NCBI GenBank assembly: GCA_031550085.1 | Contig: JAVBOY010000007.1 | Span: 9,788 to 73,787, forward strand | Direction: 5' to 3' | Source: UBA4417 sp031550085 | Lineage (GTDB): Bacteria > Bacteroidota > Bacteroidia > Bacteroidales > UBA4417 | Length of the DNA stretch: 64,000 bases | In this document: piece by piece, positions 28,428 through 35,768 of the stretch | Numbering within the stretch: position 1 is the stretch's first letter | Layout of the letters: the number at the start of each line of letters is the position of its first letter | Notes under the pieces: generated by a model | What the model was told of the DNA's origin: nothing | What the model saw: only the letters and a program-made list of their open reading frames with translations | Databases searched by the model: none | Position numbers and translations under genes: made by a program

Positions 28428-28883
28428 TTAAGGAATAAAAAAATAGGTGGTATCAAGCTTCAGCGTATCGGAAGCGTTTGTCACCTGCTCCAGCGAAACA
28501 TCAAATGTTGGATTTTCGGCGTACCACCAAATATGGGGAGGAGGGGGAGGAGGGGAAGGTTCAGACACATAGACCACATAGCGCACTATTTTCGTTTTGT
28601 TGTGTTTTTTTACAAAACGCAGTCGATATTTTCCGTTTGCATCGGTTTCGACCGTTTCCGTTACCGAAGGCCCGCTGCCCCAGGGGAACCACCCATCCCC
28701 TCCGTCAAAGGCTTTTATTCTAACAGCATGGTTTGCTATCGGGCGCAAGCCGGCAGAATCTCTAAAAAACACATAGCCTTCGCCCCGGGTTTTGTGGTAG
28801 GTTACATCGTCCCCTTTTTTGCAGGTAGCAAATAGCAAAGGCAGCGCCAACAGCCAAAATGGGAGAATTTTTCGTCTTTTCAT
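28428..28883 (-). CDS. Surface lipoprotein, paralog D (first of the array)
   Basis: The 151-aa product starts at MKRRKILPFW (28883). The signal ends LPLLFATCKKGDD. It shows the same plan as paralogs B and C, with PPPPPPHIWW encoded by a mixed CCT/CCC polypyrimidine tract (28536-28560) that could still slip. It is the first gene of the array in the direction of transcription and has a TAnnTTTG element 22 nt upstream. Upstream in-frame codons to 29087 cross that element and are not used. Confidence 0.8.
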   Translation of the reverse strand: MKRRKILPFWLLALPLLFATCKKGDDVTYHKTRGEGYVFFRDSAGLRPIANHAVRIKAFDGGDGWFPWGSGPSVTETVETDANGKYRLRFVKKHNKTKIVRYVVYVSEPSPPPPPPHIWWYAENPTFDVSLEQVTNASDTLKLDTTYFFIP

Positions 28884-28904
28884 GGTTGATTGTTTTGTTT
28901 GCAG

Positions 28905-28912
28905 CAAAGATA
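28905..28912 (-). promoter_or_regulatory. Candidate -7 element of the lipoprotein array
   Basis: TATCTTTG on the minus strand fits TAnnTTTG and lies 22 nt before the ATG of paralog D. The region upstream contains two copies of the word AATAAAATCGAATA. A -33 TTTG is not obvious. Confidence 0.45.
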
Positions 28913-29161
28913 AAAATAAAATCGAATATTCTGCGAATAAAATCGAATACTGTATTTTTTGGCGCTTGCCATCCCCTTTCGCTTCAAAGTAGTTATGATT
29001 TAGCGTAGCCTTTTCAAGCTGCCAAACGGGAGCGCCCGGCCGTAAGGGATGTAGTCGTTTCCCGGCTATGGCTATGCGGTAGGACAATCCGCTCCTTTAG
29101 AGGGTGTAAATACGGAAAACACACCTAAAACGGCCGATCAAAAAAAAGAAAGGATTTGTTT

Positions 29162-29842
29162 TCAGCGTAAAGGAGAATCAAAAACTTTTCCGCCTTCACA
29201 TTTTAACGTCCGGGCCGGAAATCGCTGAATCATGTTGTAGTTGTGGGTTGCTATAACGACGGCACGCCCGGTTTGGCTGATGTTGTAGAGCAATTGGACA
29301 ATTTCTTCGGAAGTTTCCGGATCCAGGTTTCCGGTCGGCTCGTCGGCCAAAATCAATTCGGGATGGTTTACCAAGGCCCGTGCAATCGAAACGCGCTGCT
29401 GCTCCCCTCCCGAAAGTTCGTGCGGCATTTTAAATCCTTTGGTCAACAGGCCTACGTTATCCAATACTTCATTGATGCGGTAACGCATGGCATTTTTATC
29501 TTTCCAGCCGGTGGCATGCATCACAAAAAGCAAATTGTCGTTCACACTCCGGTCGTTGAGCAACTGGAAATCCTGAAATACAATCCCCAGCTTCCTTCTC
29601 AGAAAAGGAATGTCTTTGGTACGCAATTTCCGCAGATTATATCCGGCGACTTCGCCCTCCCCTTGCGTTAAGGGGACTTCCGCATAAAACGTTTTCAGCA
29701 AGGTACTTTTTCCGGTTCCTGTTTTACCAATCAGATAAACAAATTCGCCCGGGCGGATGGTCAGGGAAACATCGGCCAACACCAGGGCATGTTTTTGGAA
29801 GATCGAAATGCTGTTCGTATGAATAATCGCGTCCGGATTCAT
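29162..29842 (-). CDS. ftsE: Cell division ATP-binding protein FtsE
   Basis: The 226-aa ABC ATPase has Walker A GKTGTGKSTLL (about residues 38-48), the Q-loop VFQDFQLL, signature LSGGEQQRVSIARAL, Walker B ELILADEPTGNLD and the switch His in ATHNYNMI. VFQDFQLL-DRSVNDNL is characteristic of FtsE rather than LolD. It is expected to partner with the FtsX encoded at 6927-7814; in Bacteroidetes the two genes are often unlinked. It stands alone here, between the lipoprotein array and the ior operon. A LolD-type role is the main alternative. Confidence 0.88.
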   Translation of the reverse strand: MNPDAIIHTNSISIFQKHALVLADVSLTIRPGEFVYLIGKTGTGKSTLLKTFYAEVPLTQGEGEVAGYNLRKLRTKDIPFLRRKLGIVFQDFQLLNDRSVNDNLLFVMHATGWKDKNAMRYRINEVLDNVGLLTKGFKMPHELSGGEQQRVSIARALVNHPELILADEPTGNLDPETSEEIVQLLYNISQTGRAVVIATHNYNMIQRFPARTLKCEGGKVFDSPLR

Positions 29843-30004
29843 CCTCGTAAATTTTTCACAACAAAGGTAATCAAGTTCTTGAATCTGAAACGGGTTCTTT
29901 CTTTAAAAATGAATACCCGCCCGGGGGAATCAAAAGCTGTAAAATATAATTTGGCAAAAGTCCCATTCGAATAAGGTATTTTCCGGCAAACCGAAAAACA
30001 AAAA

Positions 30005-30030
30005 AGCGGCTGCCTAACCCTGCAGCCGCT
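30005..30030 (-). terminator. Rho-independent terminator of the ior operon
   Basis: AGCGGCTGC pairs perfectly with GCAGCCGCT over a loop of 8 nt, followed on the minus strand by TTTTTGTTTTT. It lies 30 nt past the iorB stop. Confidence 0.85.
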
Positions 30031-30059
30031 CTCTCACTTACCACCTTGATATGAAAACT

Positions 30060-30644
30060 TTAATTCATATTGGCTTCGGTAAACTTACGCCCGGCATCCA
30101 ATGCCGCCAGGTTTACATCCACCATCTCCGGTCCTTTTTTTCCGAAAATAGCGCGCACGGCATCCTGGAATTTTTCGTAATCAATCCCTAAAAAGGGTGA
30201 TGCCGCGCCCAAAATAACCATATTGGCCGATTTAGCCGCGCCCAGGTTTTTGGCAATCTCATCCGCATCAATCGCAATGTAACGGGGCTGTTTCTTGATT
30301 TCTTCCATCAAGGTTTCTTGCTCCGGATAATTCGTGATGTTGATAAAAGGCTTGGTATTTGTAATAATCCAACCTTCGCCCGAAAGCATCGGCAAATAGC
30401 GCAAACTTTCCATCGGCTCGACGGAGATGATCAAATCGGCTTGCCCGATCGGAATCAAATCGCTGGCGATGTCGTGGCTGGCAATCCGTAAATTACTCGA
30501 AACGTCGCCACCGCGTTGACTCATTCCATGCACTTCGGCTTGTTTCAGGTGCAAACCGTTACTCAATGCGGCCATCCCAATGGTTGCAGCAATGGATAAG
30601 ATCCCTTGTCCACCGACGCCTGCTAAAATTATATCTTTTTTCAT
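30060..30644 (-). CDS. iorB: Indolepyruvate:ferredoxin oxidoreductase, beta subunit
   Basis: The 194-aa product is the gamma-type domain subunit of the 2-oxoacid:ferredoxin oxidoreductase family: the N-terminus DIILAGVGGQGILSIAATIG, then HLKQAEVHGMSQRGGDVSSNLRI, and ADLIISVEPMESLRYLPML. With IorA it oxidatively decarboxylates indolepyruvate and other aryl pyruvates to aryl-acetyl-CoA while reducing ferredoxin. It lies 123 nt downstream of iorA and is followed by a strong terminator. Confidence 0.92.
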   Translation of the reverse strand: MKKDIILAGVGGQGILSIAATIGMAALSNGLHLKQAEVHGMSQRGGDVSSNLRIASHDIASDLIPIGQADLIISVEPMESLRYLPMLSGEGWIITNTKPFINITNYPEQETLMEEIKKQPRYIAIDADEIAKNLGAAKSANMVILGAASPFLGIDYEKFQDAVRAIFGKKGPEMVDVNLAALDAGRKFTEANMN

Positions 30645-30767
30645 CTGTTTATTTTTTTATATGAAGGTCAGATGGAAACGCCCAGAAACATTATCACTTG
30701 GTATAAGCATGCTCTTGATGGCTATTTCGGACCTATTTATTTTAAATTTTTACTACCTGATTTACCC

Positions 30768-32399
30768 TTATTGCTGAACAGCTGCTGCTTTTTCTTTTTC
30801 CTTGCGGGCTTCCTTTAAGCGGCGTGCTGCCGTTTGAATGCACTCGCGGCGGGGAACAATCACCGAAACGCCTCTGTAATCCAACTCCCGTTTGATGGCC
30901 TCCATATTTTCCTGATGGTATTTCGGCGAAGGGTTCAGTTCAATAATGTGCTCGGGATCCACGCCTGCTGCTTTGCAAAGTTCCTCGATACGCCCGGAAG
31001 CGCCCGATTCTTGTCCGCCGGTCATGGCAGTGGTTTCGTTATCCAAAATTAAAATCGTAACCGGAGAATTATCCCGGACGCAATCGATCACACCGGTAAT
31101 GCCGCTGTGTGTAAACGTACTGTCTCCGATAACGGCTACCGAAGGGAACAATCCGGCATCGGCAGCGCCTTTTGCCATGGTAATGCTGGCGCCCATATCC
31201 ACGCAGGTATTAATGGCTTCCAGCGGAGCCAAAGCGCCCAAGGTGTAGCAACCGATATCGGCAAAGACTCTTCCTTTACTCCAGGTGTTCAAGGCTTCGT
31301 TCAAGGCCTGGTAAGAGAAAATATGCGGGCAGCCCTTGCACAAAGAAGGCGGACGTTGAGCAACCAGCGATGGAATTTCTTTCCCACGGGTGTCTTCTTT
31401 TCCCAAAGCCACAGCCACAATATTCGGGTTTAATTCGCCATCGCGGGGAACGGTTCCGTCCAAACGTCCGTGTATCGGTTTCCCGGTATTCAACGTGCCC
31501 CGCATCATTTCTTCAACCATGGGGTAGCCTTCTTCCAAAATCAAAAGTTCATCACATTCGTTGTAGATCTTTTGAAGCATGGCAATGGGAAGCGGATATT
31601 GGGTAATCTTCAGGACCGGATGCGGAACAACACGGTCCGGATGGTTTTCCATCAGGTAGTTGTAAGCAATCCCCGTGGTGATAATTCCCAATTTTTTATC
31701 TGTGGCATTGATGTATTTATTGAACCCTGCCTGTTCGCTTTGTTCGGTAAAATCAACCTGTTTTTCCAAAAGGTCTCTGTATTGCCTGCGGGCAATAGCT
31801 GGAAGCAGAATAAATTGTTTCGGATTTTTCGGAAGTTGCAACGGATTTTGCTCGCGTTGGGTTTCCTTGCGTACAACTCCGGCACGCGAATGCGCCAAAC
31901 GGGTGGTAATACGCAACATCACCGGAACGCCGAATTTTTCCGACAGGTCAAACCCGTAATGCATCATATCGTAAGCTTCTTGCTGATTGGAAGGTTCTAA
32001 AATCGGAATAAAAGCAAACTTTCCATAAAAACGCGAATCTTGTTCGTTTTGCGAAGAGTGCATCGAAGGGTCGTCGGCCGCAACAACAATCAGGCCGCCG
32101 TTGGCGCCCGTAATTGCGGAATTGATAAAGGTGTCGGCTGCCACGTTCAAACCCACATGCTTCATGCAAACCATCGCTCGTTTTCCGGCATAGGACATTC
32201 CTAACGCGCCTTCCATGGCGGTCTTCTCATTCACCGACCATCCGGCGCGAATTCCTTTCGATTTCGCTTCTTTCGATGATAAAATATATTCTGTAATTTC
32301 TGTTGAGGGAGTGCCCGGATAGGCATAAACTCCCGATATACCGGCATCAATGGCTGCTTGCGCAATGGCCTCGTCACCGAGTAACATGAGTTTTTGCAT
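30768..32399 (-). CDS. iorA: Indolepyruvate:ferredoxin oxidoreductase, alpha subunit (no C-terminal ferredoxin domain)
   Basis: The 543-aa product carries the pyrimidine-binding and TPP-binding domains: GVYAYPGTPSTEITEYI near the start, GYPMVEEMMRG, RPPSLCKGCPHIFSY, and the TPP/Mg motif GDSTFTHSGITGVIDCV with DNETTAMTGGQ. Archaeal IorA has a C-terminal 2[4Fe-4S] domain with CxxCxxCxxxC motifs; this chain ends in a Lys/Glu/Ala-rich tail without it, so electrons may pass to a separate ferredoxin. It is the first gene of the ior operon, for anaerobic aromatic amino acid catabolism or synthesis from aryl acids. Confidence 0.92.
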   Translation of the reverse strand: MQKLMLLGDEAIAQAAIDAGISGVYAYPGTPSTEITEYILSSKEAKSKGIRAGWSVNEKTAMEGALGMSYAGKRAMVCMKHVGLNVAADTFINSAITGANGGLIVVAADDPSMHSSQNEQDSRFYGKFAFIPILEPSNQQEAYDMMHYGFDLSEKFGVPVMLRITTRLAHSRAGVVRKETQREQNPLQLPKNPKQFILLPAIARRQYRDLLEKQVDFTEQSEQAGFNKYINATDKKLGIITTGIAYNYLMENHPDRVVPHPVLKITQYPLPIAMLQKIYNECDELLILEEGYPMVEEMMRGTLNTGKPIHGRLDGTVPRDGELNPNIVAVALGKEDTRGKEIPSLVAQRPPSLCKGCPHIFSYQALNEALNTWSKGRVFADIGCYTLGALAPLEAINTCVDMGASITMAKGAADAGLFPSVAVIGDSTFTHSGITGVIDCVRDNSPVTILILDNETTAMTGGQESGASGRIEELCKAAGVDPEHIIELNPSPKYHQENMEAIKRELDYRGVSVIVPRRECIQTAARRLKEARKEKEKAAAVQQ

Positions 32400-32451
32400 G
32401 GTATAATAAATTTTAGTAAGTTATCAAAAAATTGCTTTGTCGTCTAAGCAA

Positions 32452-32459
32452 CAAAAGTA
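32452..32459 (-). promoter_or_regulatory. Candidate -7 element of the ior operon
   Basis: TACTTTTG on the minus strand fits TAnnTTTG, about 53 nt before the iorA ATG. Confidence 0.45.
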
Positions 32460-32663
32460 AAAAACTTCTTGTTCACGGGAAAGCAGATTGATTTTAAATT
32501 AAAGAATTTTAATAACATGGAGAAAAATATATGTAGCTGGAAATGAAAGTGATTTCTTTTTTTTAGGATTCTTTTTGTGCCGTATCAAGAAACTCAGTTT
32601 CTGGTTTCGGCTGATTTTAAAAATCAAATACTTTTGCAAAATCAATCAAACCATTTTTTCAAG

Positions 32664-33260
32664 TTGAATTATCTGGCTCATCTTTATCTGGCAGGGACGC
32701 AACCCGAAAGCATTGTCGGCAATTTTATCGCCGATCATGTGAAAGGGAGCTCCATTGACGCTTTTTCATTCGGAATCAAGCGGGGAATTGCCATGCACCG
32801 CGGGGTTGACGCGTTCACCGATTCGCATCCGTTTTTCCAGCAAAGCGCCGCCCGCCTGCAACCCCGGTACAAGCATTATTCCGGCGTGGTAGTGGATATG
32901 TTTTACGACCACTTTTTGTCGAAAAATTGGCAGGATTACGCTTCTATTGATTTGGACGTATTTCTGGATCAAAAGTTTAAAATCTTAACGAGCTTTTTCG
33001 ACATCCTTCCACCGCGTGCAAAACGGATTTTGCCTTATATGATGGAACAAAACTGGCTGGCCTCCTATGCTACCTTTCAAGGCTTAAATCAGGCGTTAAC
33101 CGGGCTTTCGAGGCGGACTAAATTCGTATCGAACATGCAATATGCCGTCGACGATTTGAAATTACATTATGCCGGCTTTGAAAGTGAATTCCGTTCGTTT
33201 TTCCCTGAATTGGCCGCCTTTGTAAAAGACCGCTACCATCCCGAGAATATGGGGTTTTAG
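32664..33260 (+). CDS. ACP phosphodiesterase-like protein (AcpH family)
   Basis: The 198-aa product fits the family that removes 4'-phosphopantetheine from acyl carrier protein: NYLAHLYLAG-ESIVGNFIADHVKG at the start, RGIAMHRGVDAFTDSHP with conserved His/Asp, and VVVDMFYDHFLSKNW. Family members begin M-NYLAHLYL, which here falls on a TTG at 32664. A GTG at 32577 in the same frame would add 29 non-conserved residues. I therefore choose the TTG start, with moderate certainty. It is a single gene between repeat-rich spacers. Confidence 0.82.
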   Translation: MNYLAHLYLAGTQPESIVGNFIADHVKGSSIDAFSFGIKRGIAMHRGVDAFTDSHPFFQQSAARLQPRYKHYSGVVVDMFYDHFLSKNWQDYASIDLDVFLDQKFKILTSFFDILPPRAKRILPYMMEQNWLASYATFQGLNQALTGLSRRTKFVSNMQYAVDDLKLHYAGFESEFRSFFPELAAFVKDRYHPENMGF

Positions 33261-33886
33261 AGGGTAAATAAATTGTTTGTTGAATCGTTGAGTTGTTGAA
33301 CTGTTGAATCGTTAGGTTGTGAATAGTGAACAGTGAAGGATGAAATGGGGTAAAGGTACAAGGTAAAGGGTAAATGGGGGAAATCGGGGAAGTGGGGGAA
33401 ACGGGGGAAATGGTTGTTTTGTGATCTGGCCGAATAGTAAAAAAACAATCTAATAATAGTCTACTTTAATCGCCTAGTGTGAAATGGCTGTTTAATTGTT
33501 GAAGTGTTGAATCGTTGAGTTGTTGAATCGTTTATTATTTGCTAACGTTCATGAGACCGCTTCGCTAAATTCTTCATTCGTAATTTGTAACTTTTAATTC
33601 GTAATTCTTTCTGCCTTCAGCTTTCTCCTTTCTGCATTAATAACTAGGCCTACTCGTTTACTGGTATCTAAAACCCTTTCTGCAATTAAACCTCGTCACC
33701 CGTTACCCGTCAAAAACTCATTCTCAATTTTCATGTCAATTCTCCATTTTCAATTTTTCACTTTTAATTCTTCATTTTTAATTTTTAATTCTTAATAACC
33801 ATCCTGCCCGATCGTTGTTACTTTTTAGGGAAGATTTCTTTTTTGTTATCAAAATCATTTTTATTGGGGAATCGTTTACATATAGC
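33261..33886. repeat. Interspersed low-complexity intergenic tract
   Basis: About 600 bp without a credible gene repeat the words seen at 12112-12669: TTGAATCGTTGAGTTGTTGA (33279 and 33507), GTGAATAGTGAACAGTGAAG, GGGGAAATCGGGGAAGTGG, and then AT-rich ATTTTCAATTTTTCACTTTT and TCATTTTTAATTTTTAATTC near 33760-33790. Confidence 0.65.
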
Positions 33887-35083
33887 ATGAAGAGAGGGCT
33901 GCTTTTTTGGGGATTTCTATTTTCATTTCAACTCCTACAGGGACAGGGAATCAATCCGGTCGAGCAGGCAAGTGCGTTTCTAAATAAGCAAACCGACCTG
34001 ATTGATCTGGCAAAATCCCTTTTCAAAATAGATGAAAAAAGCGATTCGGCTTTTGCAAAACGGAAAGTCTACATTTCCCTGCTTCCTGCCGCATCCGGAG
34101 TTCCCGGCGGAGGAGCCGCCCTGATTACGTCCATGAACTTCTCCTTTTATATGGGAGATCGTGAAAACACCAACCTTTCAACGATTTGGTTCACGCCTTA
34201 TACCAACTTTGCGGGACAATTCGTCATTCCGTTTAAATCGAATATCTGGACGGCTAATAACCAACTTAACCTGGTCGGTGATTTGCGGTATATGAAATAC
34301 CCGCAATATACCTGGGGCTTGGGCGGGAACTCGCCGGAAAGCGACAAAACCCTCATCGATTATCAATACATCCGTTTTTACCAGAATATTTTACGGAAAA
34401 TTTTCACCGGATTCAACGTGGGTGTGGGGCTCAACATCGATTACCATTACGATATCAAGGTAGAGTCGGACTCCTTACCGGACCGTATCCGAATTCCCTC
34501 CTCCTCCACTTCCTCCGGATTTACGGCGAATTTCTTGTTCGATACGCGGCAAAACAGTACCAACCCGGTTCGCGGTGTATATGCACTGGCCGCGCTGCGT
34601 TTCAATACCTTGTCGATCGCTTCCGACCGGGCGTGGCAAAGTTTGTATCTCGACTTCCGGAAATACATCAATTTTTCAAAAACCAAAAAAAATCAACTGG
34701 CATTTTGGGGTTATTATTGGAAAATATTGGGCGGCACTCCACCCTATCTGGATTATCCGTCCAATGGTTGGGATCCGGTATCTCAGCGGTCGGCGCGCGG
34801 AATCCGGCAAAACCGCTTTCGCAGCGACGGATTGATTTATCTGGAAAGTGAATACCGGCTCAGCTTCTCGGAAAATGACTTTATCGGCGGCGTGGCATTT
34901 GTCAATGCAACCTTACCGGAAGATTACAGGGGTTCGGAATACAACTATGTTCATGTTGCCGGAGGCGTGGGGCTTCGGATTAAGTTCAACAAATTCTCGG
35001 GCACCAATGTCACCCTCGACTATGCCATCAGCAAGCAAAGCCCACGGGGAATTATTTACCTGAATTTAGGGGAAACTTTTTAA
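33887..35083 (+). CDS. Outer-membrane beta-barrel protein of the Omp85/surface antigen (BamA-like) family
   Basis: The 398-aa product starts at MKRGLLFWGFLFSFQLLQGQ (33887), a signal peptide; 24 upstream in-frame residues are excluded. The C-terminal half has the surface antigen (D15) barrel pattern: GFTANFLFDTRQNSTNPVRGVYALAALRF, YLDFRKYINF, ARGIRQNRFRSDGLIYLESEYR and GVGLRIKFNKFSGTNVTLDYA. There are no obvious POTRA domains, so this is a short family member likely to be a stand-alone outer-membrane barrel. The end (IIYLNLGETF) has the aromatic C-terminal residue typical of BAM substrates. The cargo is unknown. Confidence 0.8.
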   Translation: MKRGLLFWGFLFSFQLLQGQGINPVEQASAFLNKQTDLIDLAKSLFKIDEKSDSAFAKRKVYISLLPAASGVPGGGAALITSMNFSFYMGDRENTNLSTIWFTPYTNFAGQFVIPFKSNIWTANNQLNLVGDLRYMKYPQYTWGLGGNSPESDKTLIDYQYIRFYQNILRKIFTGFNVGVGLNIDYHYDIKVESDSLPDRIRIPSSSTSSGFTANFLFDTRQNSTNPVRGVYALAALRFNTLSIASDRAWQSLYLDFRKYINFSKTKKNQLAFWGYYWKILGGTPPYLDYPSNGWDPVSQRSARGIRQNRFRSDGLIYLESEYRLSFSENDFIGGVAFVNATLPEDYRGSEYNYVHVAGGVGLRIKFNKFSGTNVTLDYAISKQSPRGIIYLNLGETF

Positions 35084-35188
35084 AATATTATTTTTAAGCT
35101 ATTTACAAAAAATAAATTACATAAAAAAATGAAAGAGCGAACCGATCGGAGGGTTTGCTTGTTATGGAAAACAATTCTTACAAAACAC

Positions 35189-35196
35189 CTACTTTT
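35189..35196 (+). promoter_or_regulatory. Candidate -7 element of the VOC gene
   Basis: TACTTTTG matches TAnnTTTG and lies about 53 nt before the ATG at 35249. Confidence 0.45.
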
Positions 35197-35248
35197 GTAG
35201 AAATAAAGCGGTGCTGTTTTTTTACATCTTATTTAAAAATTTCATTTT

Positions 35249-35671
35249 ATGAAAATTGAAGTTTACCTCACCTTTAACGGAAACTGTGAAGAAGCCTTGA
35301 ACTTTTATGCCACGGCATTGCAAGGGGAAATTACGCATCTGCAACGGTTTGAAGATACGATGCCGGTTGCCGGAAACTGGAAATCGAAAGTGCTTCACTC
35401 CAATCTTACGTTGGCCGACGGCACACAAATCATGGCTTCCGATTCCATGGGAGCCGACCAGCCGGTCGTATCCGGAACCAACTTTTCGATTTCTTTGGAT
35501 TTCGAAACACCCGAACACCTGGAAAAGGTATTTCAGGCCCTGGCAAAAGGCGGCACGATTACCATGCCGTTGCAAAACACATTCTGGAATGCCCGTTTTG
35601 GCATGTTAACCGATCAATACGGCGTCCGCTGGATGTTCAACTGCGCCCTGGATACTCCAAAACCCGAATAA
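35249..35671 (+). CDS. VOC superfamily (glyoxalase/PhnB-like) protein
   Basis: The 140-aa product has the PhnB/YjdN-like pattern: VYLTFNGNCEEALNFYATAL at the start, a central HSNLTLADGTQIMASDS, and FGMLTDQYGVRWMFNC at the end. These proteins are paired beta-alpha-beta-beta-beta modules that often bind a metal; specific substrates are rarely known. It is a single gene with its own candidate promoter and a hairpin terminator. Confidence 0.88.
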   Translation: MKIEVYLTFNGNCEEALNFYATALQGEITHLQRFEDTMPVAGNWKSKVLHSNLTLADGTQIMASDSMGADQPVVSGTNFSISLDFETPEHLEKVFQALAKGGTITMPLQNTFWNARFGMLTDQYGVRWMFNCALDTPKPE

Positions 35672-35718
35672 CGCAGGTTATTTTGTCTGGTACAGAATTT
35701 GCTTTATTTAATAAATTT

Positions 35719-35753
35719 AAAGAGCAGCGCGACAAAACAACTCTGCTCTTTTC
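35719..35753 (+). terminator. Hairpin terminator after the VOC gene
   Basis: AAAGAGCAG pairs with CTGCTCTTT over a 15-nt loop, followed by TTC. It lies 48 nt after the VOC stop and just upstream of the TPR gene start. Confidence 0.65.
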
Positions 35754-35768
35754 TTCGTTATAGAACCT

